Positions 8,308 through 15,988 are shown, counted from the first letter of the stretch. The stretch: DNA of 26,294 bases from CAYFSC01 sp964345695 (GCA_964345695.1 CAYFSC010000024.1:1-26294), one strand, 5' to 3'. A program made the numbers and translations. Notes: generated by a model from the sequence alone, not told the origin.

Positions 8308-9378
8308 ATGCAGATCGTACGAGGCATCGTTCTGTTCGGAATAACAGCAATCACCCTCGCCGCGTGTGGCACTGACGACCCGGCCGAGCAGCCGAACGCC
8401 GAGCCTATCGCCGTGCAGACAGCGACGGCCCAGGCCGCTTCCTCCCCGCAGATGAACCGCTACAGCGGCACCATTCAGGGCACGCGGCGGGTGCCGCTGT
8501 CCACCAAGATGATGGGCACGGTGACCCAGCTCGACGTCGAGGAAGGCGACCGCGTTGAGGCCGGGGAAACGCTTATCCGCGTGCGGAGCCAAAACGTGGA
8601 GGCGCAGAAACGGCAGGTGCAAGCCCGCCTGCGGGAGGCCCGCGCCACTCGCGATAACGCCGAAACCAATTTCAACCGCATCCAGGCGCTCCGGGAGAAA
8701 GACAGCGCGACCGAGCAGGAGTTCGACAATGCGCAGACCGCGTTCGAGCGTGCACAGGCCCGGGTGGACGCCCTGAAAAGCCGTCTGGAGGAGGTCAACG
8801 ACATGCTGGCCTACGCCACCGTAGACGCTCCCATTACCGGCTTCGTCGTGGAAAAACGCTCCGAGGAAGGCGCCCTGGCCGCGCCCGGTCAGCCGCTGCT
8901 CGTGGTGGAGACACTGGACGAGCTGAAGGCCGTCGTTCAGGTGCCGAGCGAAAGCATCAACCGCTTTGCTGTGGGGGACAGCGTGACCGTCGAGATCGGC
9001 GCGGCGGGCGACCTGACGCGCCGAGGCCTCGTCTCGCAGATCAACCCGTCCGGCAACTACGCGAGCCGTCAGTTCAAGGTGCAGGTGCGGCTGCCGCGCG
9101 ACGACCGGTCCCCGATCAAGTCCGGCATGTACGCGCAGGTGCTGCACCTGTCAGGCACCAAAACGACGCTGACGGTCCCTGAGACGGCCCTCATCGAACG
9201 CGGACAACTGACGGGGCTGTACACGGTGGCCGACGGCAAGGCCCTGCTCCGCTGGGTGCGCACCGGCACGCACGTCGGCGACCGCGTGGAGGTGCTGTCG
9301 GGCCTGCGCCCGGGCGAGCCGTACATTACCGACGCACAACGCCGCATTTTGGACGGACAGCGCGTGAAGGTGCAGTAG
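8308..9378 (+). CDS. RND efflux periplasmic adaptor (membrane fusion) lipoprotein
   Basis: A 356-residue HlyD/AcrA-type adaptor linking the pump to the TolC-type duct. The N-terminus is a lipoprotein signal with lipobox LAAC (lipidated Cys at 20). The first biotinyl-lipoyl half (MMGTVTQLDVEEGDRVEAGETLIRV, about 69-93) leads into an alpha-hairpin coiled coil of about 75 residues rich in Arg, Glu, Gln and Ala. The second lipoyl half follows (YATVDAPITGFVVEKRSEEGALAAPGQPLLVV, about 170-201). The beta-barrel and membrane-proximal domains carry QINPSGNYASRQFKVQVRLP, IKSGMYAQV and TVPETALIERG. The start ATG follows a C-rich leader with no Shine-Dalgarno sequence. The pump gene begins 153 bases downstream, across a heptamer repeat array. 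Confidence 0.93.
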   Translation: MQIVRGIVLFGITAITLAACGTDDPAEQPNAEPIAVQTATAQAASSPQMNRYSGTIQGTRRVPLSTKMMGTVTQLDVEEGDRVEAGETLIRVRSQNVEAQKRQVQARLREARATRDNAETNFNRIQALREKDSATEQEFDNAQTAFERAQARVDALKSRLEEVNDMLAYATVDAPITGFVVEKRSEEGALAAPGQPLLVVETLDELKAVVQVPSESINRFAVGDSVTVEIGAAGDLTRRGLVSQINPSGNYASRQFKVQVRLPRDDRSPIKSGMYAQVLHLSGTKTTLTVPETALIERGQLTGLYTVADGKALLRWVRTGTHVGDRVEVLSGLRPGEPYITDAQRRILDGQRVKVQ

Positions 9379-9382
9379 CACC

Positions 9383-9445
9383 GTTGTGGGTTGTGGGTTG
9401 TGGGTTATGGGTTGTGGGTTATGCGTTATGGGTAATGCGTTATGC
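9383..9445 (+). repeat. Nine tandem heptamers, consensus GTTRTGS
   Basis: Nine uninterrupted 7-base units run from 9383 to 9445: GTTGTGG three times, then GTTATGG, GTTGTGG, GTTATGC, GTTATGG, GTAATGC and GTTATGC. The array starts five bases after the adaptor stop codon. It lies between the adaptor and pump genes and would be transcribed with them. Confidence 0.95.
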
Positions 9446-9459
9446 CTACAAGCTTTACC

Positions 9460-9480
9460 TCATCACTCATCAGCCATCCC
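9460..9480 (+). repeat. Short A/C-rich heptamer array before pump gene
   Basis: Three 7-base units (CTCATCA, CTCATCA, GCCATCC) follow the G/T-rich array. They are the second half of the two-part layout also seen at 13272-13498 and 17225-17330. The last unit is degenerate. Confidence 0.6.
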
Positions 9481-9531
9481 GCACCTTCGCCTCGCCGTCC
9501 ATCGCGAGCACACCATTGAACACAGGCTACC

Positions 9532-12500
9532 ATGAGTACACCATCCGGCATCGCGGGCACCATTGCGCGCGGATTCATCAACAGCAAGCTGACGCCGCTG
9601 CTGATGGCCGCCTTTCTCGGGATCGGCCTCTACAGCGCGTGGCTGACGCCGAAGGAAGAGGACCCGCAGATTGAAGTCCCCATGGCCGACATTGCCGTGC
9701 GCTATCCCGGTGCCACGCCGCAGGAGGTCGAGCGGCGCGTGGCCGAACCCCTGGAGCGCCTCGCATCCAATATTGCCGGAGTCGAGTACGTCTACTCCAC
9801 GTCGATGCCCGGCCAGGCGCTCATCTCCGTCCGGTACTACGTGGGTGAGAATCCCGAGCAGAGCATGGTGAAGCTGTACGAGGAGATGCTCAAGCACATG
9901 GATCAGATGCCGCGCGAGGCCAGCATGCCGCTCATCAAGTCGCGGGCGGTCGACGACGTGCCGGTCCTCGCGCTCACCCTGCACAGCGACGCGCTCGACG
10001 ACTACACCCTCCGCCGCATCGGGGAAGAGATGGCGATGGACCTCAAGACCACCGACGGAGTGGCGGACGTGGAGGTGCACGGCGGCCGCCCGCGGCAGGT
10101 GCGCGTGACGCTCGACCCGAACCGTCTGGCCGCGTATCAGCTCGATCCCCCCTCCATCGCCCAGCAGATCCAGGCGGCCAACCAGCAGATGGACGCCGGC
10201 GCGTTTGAGAGCGGGGACACGTCGTACCTCGTCGAAACCGGCACCTTTCTGACCTCGGTCGAGGAAGTGCGGAACCTCGTCGTGGGCGTGCATCAGGGCA
10301 GCCCGGTGTACCTCAAGCAGGTCGCGGAGGTGAGCGACGGCCCCGCCGAACCGTCCACGTACGTGTCGTTCGGATACGGTGCCGGGCACCCTGGCTCCCA
10401 CACAGACACATCCGCATCCGAAGCGCAGAACGTTCAACGTTCCAACCTTTCAACGTCCAACACACGTGGCTTGCAGTCCGCCGTCACCGTCGCCATCGCG
10501 AAGCGCAGCGGCAAAGACGCCATGACCATCGCCGAGCGGTCGCTGCGCAAGCTGGAGACGCTGGAGCGCACGCTTGTGCCGAACGAGGTCACCGTCACCA
10601 CCACGCGCAACTACGGCAAGTCGGCGTCCGACAAGGTAGCCGAGCTTCTTTTCCACCTGCTCGTGGCCATCGGTGCGGTGACGCTCATCGTGAGCCTCGC
10701 CATGGGCTGGCGCGGCGGGCTCGTCGTCTTCCTCTCGGTGCCCATCAGCTTTGCGCTCACGCTGTTCGTCTACTACTTCTTCGGCTACACGCTGAACCGA
10801 ATCACGCTCTTCGCGCTCATCTTCGTGACGGGCATCGTGGTGGACGACTCGATCATCGTGGCGGAAAACATGGAGCGCCACTTCCAGATGAAGCGCCTGC
10901 CCAAGTTCCAGTCGGCGCTCGTGGCCATCAACGAGGTGGGCAACCCCACGATTCTGGCGACGCTCACCGTGATCGCCGCCGTGCTGCCAATGGCGTTCGT
11001 CTCCGGCCTGATGGGGCCGTACATGAGCCCGATGCCCATCGGCGCGTCGATGGCGATGACCTTCTCCCTGATCGTCGCGCTCATCATCACGCCCTACCTT
11101 GCGTTCCGCCTGATCGCAGGCGGCAGCGACGACGAAGACAGCGAGGAGGAGTCCGACTACCGGCTGGAGGACACCGCGATCTACCGCGTCTACGCGGCCA
11201 CCATCGAACCGTTGCTCGACAGCCCGTGGAAACGCTGGGCGTTCATCGGCGGCACGATGCTGTTGCTCGCGGGCTCCGTCTCGCTGTTCTACTTCCGCGT
11301 CGTGACGGTCAAGATGCTCCCGTTCGACGACAAGAACGAGTTTCAGGTCGTCGTCGACATGCCGGAGGGCACGACGCTGGAGCGCACGAACGCGGTCTTG
11401 CGCGAGATGGCCGCCTACCTGACCGACCAGCCGGAGGTGACCGACGTCCAGACCTACGCCGGGGATGCGGCCCCCGTGAACCTGAACGGCCTCGTGCGCC
11501 ACTACGACATGCGGTCCGCCCCGCACCAGGGCGACATCCAGGTGAACCTCCAGGCCGAGCACCATCGCGAGGAGCAAAGCCACGCCATCGCCAAAACCAT
11601 GCGCGGGCCGCTGCAGGAAATGGGCGCACGGTACGACGCGAACGTGAAGGTGGCCGAGGTGCCGCCCGGTCCGCCCGTCCGCGCGACGCTCGTCGCCGAA
11701 ATCTACGGCCCGGACGTCGAGACGCAACGTGCCCTCGCCGACAGCGTGAAGCACGTCTTCGAAACGACCGAGGGCGTGGTGGACGTGGACTGGCGCGTGG
11801 AGGCCGATCAGACGAAGTACACGTTCGACGTCAACAAGGAGAAGGCGATGCGCGCCGGTGTCCCCACGGCCCGCGTGGCGAAAACCATGCGCATGGCGCT
11901 CGGCGGGCAGGACGTGACGAACCTGCGCCTGCCGGAGGAACGAAGCCCTACCGGGGTGCACGTACGGCTCGGACAGGAGGCGCGCTCCAGCCTCGCCGAT
12001 CTGAAGAACGTGCCCGTACAGTCGCCGTCCGGCGCTACGATCCCCGTGGCGGAACTCGTCACCATCGAGGAGACGGTGCGCGCCCCGTCCATCGACCGCA
12101 AAAACCAGCAGCGCGTCATCTACGTGACGGGCGACGTGGCGGGCGAGATCGAGAGCCCGGTCTACGCGATGCTCGACATGGAGGAGCGGCTGGACGCCAT
12201 CGACGCGCCGCCGGGCTACTCCTTCGACGCACTCTATACCGACCAGCCGTTTACCACGAACGACTATTCGCTGAAATGGGACGGCGAGTGGCGCATCACG
12301 TACAAGGTCTTCCGCGACCTCGGCATCGCCTTTGCCGTCGTGCTACTCATCATCTATATCCTGATCGTCGGGTGGTTTCAGGACCTGACGGTGCCCCTCG
12401 TCATGATGATCGCCATTCCGCTGTCGCTCGTGGGCATCGTGCTCGGGCACTGGATCCTCGGCGCCTTCTTCACGGCCACGTCCATGATCGGATTCATCGC

Positions 12501-12888
12501 GTTAGCGGGGATCATGGTGCGCAACTCCGTCCTTCTCATCGACTTCGTCAACCTGCGGCGGGCCGACGACGTGCCCCTGCGCCAGGCGGTCGTTGAGGCC
12601 GGCGCCGTGCGGACGCGCCCGATTCTGCTGACGGCCGGCACGGTCGTCATCGGCGCCACCGTCATCTTGTTCGACCCCGTCTTCCAGGGCCTCGCCATCT
12701 CGCTTATGGGCGGTGCCATCGCCTCGACCGCACTCACCCTGCTGATCGTTCCCCTCATCTACTTCATGATCGAGAAGCGCCTGGAGGACTCCAGCTTGAC
12801 CCACGACGCCTCCGCCGGCAGGGCCGGACCCACCGACATGCCGGGCGGCGACTCGGCCCCCGACAAGCCGAAGTCGGTCGAGTCCTGA
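9532..12888 (+). CDS. RND family efflux pump, inner-membrane permease (AcrB type)
   Basis: A 1118-residue resistance-nodulation-division transporter that uses the proton gradient to expel substrates through the adaptor and TolC-type partners. It has the duplicated layout of 12 membrane helices and two large periplasmic loops: an N-terminal helix (LTPLLMAAFLGIGLYSAW), the porter motif RYPGATPQEVERRVAEPLE, and helix 4 GIVVDDSIIVAENMERH with the proton-relay Asp pair at 438-439. The second half repeats this with PPGPPVRATLVAEIYGPD and helix 10 GIMVRNSVLLIDF, where Arg 997 sits at the place of the AcrB lysine (K940). A variable linker at about 284-315 contains a translated repeat array. The C-terminal 40 residues are polar and Pro/Asp-rich. 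The substrate class is uncertain; it is not clearly a CusA-type metal pump. Confidence 0.94.
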   Translation: MSTPSGIAGTIARGFINSKLTPLLMAAFLGIGLYSAWLTPKEEDPQIEVPMADIAVRYPGATPQEVERRVAEPLERLASNIAGVEYVYSTSMPGQALISVRYYVGENPEQSMVKLYEEMLKHMDQMPREASMPLIKSRAVDDVPVLALTLHSDALDDYTLRRIGEEMAMDLKTTDGVADVEVHGGRPRQVRVTLDPNRLAAYQLDPPSIAQQIQAANQQMDAGAFESGDTSYLVETGTFLTSVEEVRNLVVGVHQGSPVYLKQVAEVSDGPAEPSTYVSFGYGAGHPGSHTDTSASEAQNVQRSNLSTSNTRGLQSAVTVAIAKRSGKDAMTIAERSLRKLETLERTLVPNEVTVTTTRNYGKSASDKVAELLFHLLVAIGAVTLIVSLAMGWRGGLVVFLSVPISFALTLFVYYFFGYTLNRITLFALIFVTGIVVDDSIIVAENMERHFQMKRLPKFQSALVAINEVGNPTILATLTVIAAVLPMAFVSGLMGPYMSPMPIGASMAMTFSLIVALIITPYLAFRLIAGGSDDEDSEEESDYRLEDTAIYRVYAATIEPLLDSPWKRWAFIGGTMLLLAGSVSLFYFRVVTVKMLPFDDKNEFQVVVDMPEGTTLERTNAVLREMAAYLTDQPEVTDVQTYAGDAAPVNLNGLVRHYDMRSAPHQGDIQVNLQAEHHREEQSHAIAKTMRGPLQEMGARYDANVKVAEVPPGPPVRATLVAEIYGPDVETQRALADSVKHVFETTEGVVDVDWRVEADQTKYTFDVNKEKAMRAGVPTARVAKTMRMALGGQDVTNLRLPEERSPTGVHVRLGQEARSSLADLKNVPVQSPSGATIPVAELVTIEETVRAPSIDRKNQQRVIYVTGDVAGEIESPVYAMLDMEERLDAIDAPPGYSFDALYTDQPFTTNDYSLKWDGEWRITYKVFRDLGIAFAVVLLIIYILIVGWFQDLTVPLVMMIAIPLSLVGIVLGHWILGAFFTATSMIGFIALAGIMVRNSVLLIDFVNLRRADDVPLRQAVVEAGAVRTRPILLTAGTVVIGATVILFDPVFQGLAISLMGGAIASTALTLLIVPLIYFMIEKRLEDSSLTHDASAGRAGPTDMPGGDSAPDKPKSVES
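10428..10463 (+). repeat. CAAC repeat array inside the RND pump coding region
   Basis: CAAC recurs at 10435, 10443, 10451 and 10458, with GTTC/CTTT/GTC spacers and 7-8 base spacing. It is translated in frame as NVQRSNLSTSNT at about residues 300-311 of the pump, in a Ser/Thr/Asn/Gly-rich linker. The unit closely matches the array in the sense strand at 17225-17253. Confidence 0.75.
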
Positions 12889-12925
12889 GCAGGAGTGAGG
12901 CGTCGCGAACCATCGGGACGTTATT

Positions 12926-12960
12926 CCGAAACCCAAAACTCGAACCCTGAGACATACACA
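12926..12960 (+). repeat. A/C-rich heptamer array before small PII-like gene
   Basis: Five 7-base units, CCGAAAC, CCAAAAC, TCGAACC, CTGAGAC and ATACACA, end four bases before the ATG at 12965. The first three are clear; the last two are degenerate. Confidence 0.6.
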
Positions 12961-12964
12961 CGCC

Positions 12965-13273
12965 ATGAAGCTCGTCGCCGTCATGAGTCTGGACGCCTAC
13001 CGAGACGACCTGCATCGCCTCTTGCGGGAGCGCGAGATCCAGGTGTTCAGCGAGATCGACATCCAGGGCTACCATCACGACCAGAAGACCGCGGGCGCTT
13101 CGTTCGGCTGGTTTGGCGGAGGGACGCCGCCAGCCTATTCGACGCTGACGTGGGCCTTCCTCGGCGACGACCAGGCCACGCAGTTGCTCGACGCGGTTGC
13201 CGACTTCAACGCCACCCGGTCGCTCGATCATCCGATCCGCGCCTTCAAGATGCCCGTTGAGCGCGCGGTTTGA
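12965..13273 (+). CDS. Small PII/CutA-like (DUF3240-like) protein downstream of RND pump
   Basis: A 102-residue soluble protein with no signal peptide. The pattern is beta (KLVAVMSLDAY) - alpha (RDDLHRLLREREI) - beta (QVFSEIDIQGYHH), a flexible Gly/Ser/Thr loop at about 44-56 (ASFGWFGGGTPP), beta (TLTWAFLGD) - alpha (DQATQLLDAVADFNATR) and a final strand. This ferredoxin-like order with a long central loop is the fold of PII, CutA and DUF3240-type proteins; small proteins of that group are known next to RND metal pumps. I see no canonical PII uridylylation motif. Its place 76 bases after the pump suggests an accessory or regulatory role in efflux. The family call is inference from fold pattern and context. 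The stop TGA overlaps the start of a heptamer array. Confidence 0.7.
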   Translation: MKLVAVMSLDAYRDDLHRLLREREIQVFSEIDIQGYHHDQKTAGASFGWFGGGTPPAYSTLTWAFLGDDQATQLLDAVADFNATRSLDHPIRAFKMPVERAV

Positions 13274-13314
13274 GTTCTGGGTTCAGGGTTCCGAGTTCGA
13301 GGTTCCGAGTTCGA
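13260..13314 (+). repeat. 55-base duplicate, copy left of the assembly gap
   Basis: These 55 bases are identical to 13415-13469 on the other side of the run of N. The copy contains the last codons and stop of the small PII-like gene and a six-unit heptamer array. It is probably one genomic copy shown twice by the assembler. Confidence 0.9.
13272..13313 (+). repeat. G/T-rich heptamer array, consensus GRGTTCN
   Basis: Six 7-base units, GAGTTCT, GGGTTCA, GGGTTCC, GAGTTCG, AGGTTCC and GAGTTCG, begin within the TGA stop codon of the preceding gene. The assembly breaks one base after the last unit. The units match the array at 17303-17330 (sense strand there is minus). Confidence 0.9.
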
Positions 13315-13414
13315 NNNNNNNNNNNNNNNNNNNNNNNNNNNNNNNNNNNNNNNNNNNNNNNNNNNNNNNNNNNNNNNNNNNNNNNNNNNNNNNNNNNNNN
13401 NNNNNNNNNNNNNN
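13315..13414. other. Assembly gap, 100 N
   Basis: A run of exactly 100 undetermined bases. The round length suggests a scaffolding placeholder rather than a measured distance. Confidence 0.98.
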
Positions 13415-13469
13415 AGCGCGCGGTTTGAGTTCTGGGTTCAGGGTTCCGAGTTCGAGGTTCCGAGTTCGA
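13415..13469 (+). repeat. 55-base duplicate, copy right of the assembly gap
   Basis: Exact copy of 13260-13314. The frame of the small PII-like gene's last codons and stop is repeated here without the gene body, as expected for an overlap artefact. Confidence 0.9.
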
Positions 13470-13470
13470 A

Positions 13471-13498
13471 GATCACGTATCACGCTCCACGAATCGCA
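13471..13498 (+). repeat. A/C-rich heptamer array before DUF2892 gene
   Basis: Four 7-base units, GATCACG, TATCACG, CTCCACG and AATCGCA, end five bases before the ATG at 13504. They form the start-proximal half of the two-part layout. Confidence 0.7.
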
Positions 13499-13503
13499 CT
13501 TAT

Positions 13504-13767
13504 ATGTCTGCCCCTACACAGAGCTCTTCCACTGCCCGTTCGTCATCCCCAAGTGAGTCTCTTCAGATCATTCGTCCACCCGACTACCCGGAGAAGCTCG
13601 TGCGCATCCTGGCGGGTGTCGTGACCCTTACCGGCCTCGGCCTCGGGTTTTTCGTGAGTCCGTGGTGGTACCTACTGACGGCCTTCGCCGGAGCCAACAT
13701 TTTGCAGAGCGCCTTCACCGGCTTCTGTCCGCCGGAAATCCTGTACCGCTGGCGGAAGCGGTGGTGA
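13504..13767 (+). CDS. DUF2892-type small inner-membrane protein
   Basis: An 87-residue protein. A Ser/Thr-rich N-terminus of about 25 residues is followed by two membrane helices (RILAGVVTLTGLGLGFF and WWYLLTAFAGANILQSAFTGF) and a short GFCPPEILYRWRKRW tail. The second helix ending in LQSxFTGFCP is the signature of the DUF2892 domain (YgaP-like membrane module), often found alone or fused to rhodanese. The biochemical role of stand-alone members is unknown. It lies downstream of the efflux operon on the same strand, but the assembly gap between makes cotranscription uncertain. It converges on the lipoprotein gene, with 36 bases between stops. Confidence 0.85.
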   Translation: MSAPTQSSSTARSSSPSESLQIIRPPDYPEKLVRILAGVVTLTGLGLGFFVSPWWYLLTAFAGANILQSAFTGFCPPEILYRWRKRW

Positions 13768-13803
13768 CCCGTTTCGTAAGCTTCTAGAGAGTGCAGGCGG
13801 GAG

Positions 13804-14211
13804 CTATTTGCCGGTGCCGCGCTTCATCTGGACAAGGATGACGCCCTGCGTGTTGTCGAGGCCATACCGGAACTGGGCCTGCTGACTGTCGAGCCACTTC
13901 ACCGCCTCGACGTTGACGGCCTGTAGATTCTTCAGCGACTCTGCATCCCCGAAACGCGTCTGGTTCGTATCCAGATACACCGAGATCTCATCTTCGGCAT
14001 TGATGCTGCTCTGGCCCCGCTTGCGCAACCAGTTGGATTTGTACTCCTTCACGACCTGATAGGTCGACTTGCCCGTGACGTCGACCGGAAGTTCAGACAG
14101 GGTGATCTGGTTGGACGAGACGCCTTTTTGGCTCGTGCCGCCGGTGGAGGCGCACGCCGCGAAGCCGACCGCGAGTAGGCAGATGCACAGTCGGGTAACG
14201 AGGGATCGCAT
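13804..14211 (-). CDS. Small lipoprotein with TonB-plug-like domain
   Basis: A 135-residue protein with a lipoprotein signal: MRSLVTRLC start, hydrophobic core and lipobox FAAC with Cys at 20. The mature part follows a pattern seen in small Rhodothermota and Gemmatimonadota lipoproteins related to the plug domain of TonB receptors: TYQVVKEYKSNWLRKRG, then a strand with EISVYLDTNQTRFGD, LKNLQAVNVEAVKWLDSQQAQFRYG and a final GVILVQMK strand. Such stand-alone plug-like lipoproteins have no established function. The ATG is preceded by an A-rich leader (AAAAAAATAAAGACCGCT) typical of genes that start without a Shine-Dalgarno motif in Bacteroidota. Confidence 0.75.
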   Translation of the reverse strand: MRSLVTRLCICLLAVGFAACASTGGTSQKGVSSNQITLSELPVDVTGKSTYQVVKEYKSNWLRKRGQSSINAEDEISVYLDTNQTRFGDAESLKNLQAVNVEAVKWLDSQQAQFRYGLDNTQGVILVQMKRGTGK

Positions 14212-14297
14212 AGCGGTCTTTATTTTTTTGAGGTGGCTGCGCGATATTACATGAATCTACGGTCAATCTCGCAGTCTTGTTCACACGTCTGTCGAAG

Positions 14298-14852
14298 TCA
14301 CGCGACATCGGGATTCCAGTGTGTCGCCAGCGGTCCTTCGGAGCCGTAAATCGGATCCTCCTCCGGCCGGGCCACGGCCGCGATATTGCGGTCGGCCTGC
14401 GGACGCTCGCTCGGGTCGCCTGTGCGCAGGTCCCCGTCCTGCCCGTTCGGATACGCCCCGACGACGAGAAAGCTGGGGCTCGATCCGTGATTCTTGTGGG
14501 CCACGCCGGCCGGCAGAATCAGCACGTCGCCCGTCGCCACCTCCGCCCGGGGGCCGTCGGGCCCGCCGAGTTGGACGTCTGCTGAGCCGCGCGCCACGCC
14601 GAGCACTTCGTGCGCTGTGCTGTGGTAGTGGTGGAATCCGTAGATGCCGTTCCGCCAGGTGCCGCCCCATCCGTGACTTCGCACGACGGCTTCGATCATT
14701 GCTGCACCCGGCCGGCCGTCAATCGCAAGTGCGCCGCGGTACACCAGTGCGGGAAGGCGGTCGTTGTTGGGATAGGTGCCGTCATCCCCCAGCCGATGAA
14801 CGAGGACCTCCGGATCGTGGAGAACGGACGGATCCACACGAAGACGTGCCAT
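14298..14852 (-). CDS. Cupin-domain protein, YjlB-like
   Basis: A 184-residue single-domain cupin. The first cupin motif is GIYGFHHYHSTAHEVLGVARG (about 69-89), with His ligands and a Glu typical of a metal-binding barrel; the second is GDVLILPAGVAHKN (about 108-121). The flanking patterns DDGTYPNNDRLPALVYRGAL and FLVVGAYPNGQ match the YjlB type known in Bacillus and many other bacteria, whose reaction is unknown. It has no signal peptide and should be cytosolic. The next same-strand gene upstream, rpiA, ends 151 bases away. Confidence 0.87.
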   Translation of the reverse strand: MARLRVDPSVLHDPEVLVHRLGDDGTYPNNDRLPALVYRGALAIDGRPGAAMIEAVVRSHGWGGTWRNGIYGFHHYHSTAHEVLGVARGSADVQLGGPDGPRAEVATGDVLILPAGVAHKNHGSSPSFLVVGAYPNGQDGDLRTGDPSERPQADRNIAAVARPEEDPIYGSEGPLATHWNPDVA

Positions 14853-15003
14853 GGCAGGTCGCAGGTTGTCCCGAAGAGCCGTGTTGGGAAACGTCGTGTA
14901 CGGTTCTCAACCGTGGCAGAGGAAGACGTTCCGGGTGTGGGGGATCACAGGCCCGCACCATGCAGATAATTGCCGGGGAAAGCCCGGTCGTTCGACGACG
15001 CTC

Positions 15004-15690
15004 CTACCGCGAGAGGTGATCCACCTGGCCGTCCCGATGCCCGATGAACACGTCGGTGGCGAGGTGAAGAAAGAGACCGTGGTCGAGCACGCCCGGCTGC
15101 ATGCACAGGGCCTGGTTGAGCGTGTCAGGCGCGGCGATGCCGTCTTCGAACGCAGCGTCGACCACCCAGAAGCCCTGATCCGTCACGACCGGGCCATCTT
15201 TCTTCTGCCCCATGCGCAGTTCGGGCGTGGCGCCGTGCTGCTCCAGGGCGCGCATGACGGGCGACACGGCCATCGGCAGGACCTCGACCGGGAGTGCACG
15301 CGCCATGCCAAGTTGCGACACTCGCTTCGACGGATCGGCAAGCACCACAAAGCGCTCGGCCTGCGTGGCTACGATCTTTTCCCGCGTGTGTGCTGCGCCG
15401 CGCCCCTTGATCAGGTGCAGATCGTCGTCCACCTCGTCGGCACCGTCGAGGGCAAGGTCGAGACGCTCCACGTCGTCAAGGGTGGTGAGCGGAATGCCGG
15501 TGTGCCGAGCCAGTCGCTCGGCCGCAAACGAAGTAGGCACGCCCGAAACGTCGAGTCCGTCCTCGCGAACGCGGCGTCCAATGGCCTTCAACGCAAAGGC
15601 AGTCGTCGATCCCGTGCCCAGTCCCAGCACCATGCCGTCGGAGACGAGCGTTGCGGCCTGCTCGCCGGCTGCCTGTTTCGCCTGTTCCAT
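15004..15690 (-). CDS. rpiA: Ribose-5-phosphate isomerase A
   Basis: A 228-residue enzyme that interconverts ribose 5-phosphate and ribulose 5-phosphate in the non-oxidative pentose phosphate pathway. The phosphate-binding loop GTGST is at 25-29, the catalytic DGADEVD at 82-88, and the LIKGRGAAHTREK block supplies Lys 95 and the catalytic base Glu 104. The usual KGGGAA is KGRGAA here, a mild change. FVVLADPSK and LPVEVLPMA follow as in other RpiA proteins. The frame extends upstream to 15984 without homology, so I chose the ATG at 15688-15690, which gives the normal family length. It lies 298 bases downstream of the ABC permease stop on the same strand. Confidence 0.94.
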   Translation of the reverse strand: MEQAKQAAGEQAATLVSDGMVLGLGTGSTTAFALKAIGRRVREDGLDVSGVPTSFAAERLARHTGIPLTTLDDVERLDLALDGADEVDDDLHLIKGRGAAHTREKIVATQAERFVVLADPSKRVSQLGMARALPVEVLPMAVSPVMRALEQHGATPELRMGQKKDGPVVTDQGFWVVDAAFEDGIAAPDTLNQALCMQPGVLDHGLFLHLATDVFIGHRDGQVDHLSR

Positions 15691-15988
15691 CGTGAGCAAT
15701 CGGTTGTGGAAGTCAATGTGGCGCACTGGTAACGTATCCCTGAGCCGTCGAAAAATCGACTCTTGCGGGAACTGCCCAGAGAGACGGGGCGGACCAACTG
15801 GTCTGTCGGTCGTCAATCCGCGTGTTGTAGCAATCCCAACACCCCTGGCGCGTCGTGCCGATGAAGCCGGGGGACCTGAAACCGGCTGCTCCATCCGCGG
15901 AAGATCCCTCCACGTGGGTCGGGATGACGAGCGTTGAACGGGTGTTGAGATCGCGAGTGTGACCCAAACAAACACGCTTGACACTGCA

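Noticed and set aside
9383..9480. CRISPR array
   Set aside because: Units are 7 bases long without spacers, and no cas genes are near.
10450..11961. 503-residue open frame on the minus strand opposite the RND pump
   Set aside because: It is antisense to a clear RND gene and extremely rich in His, Arg, Asp and Val with no domain; a product of high-GC codon bias.
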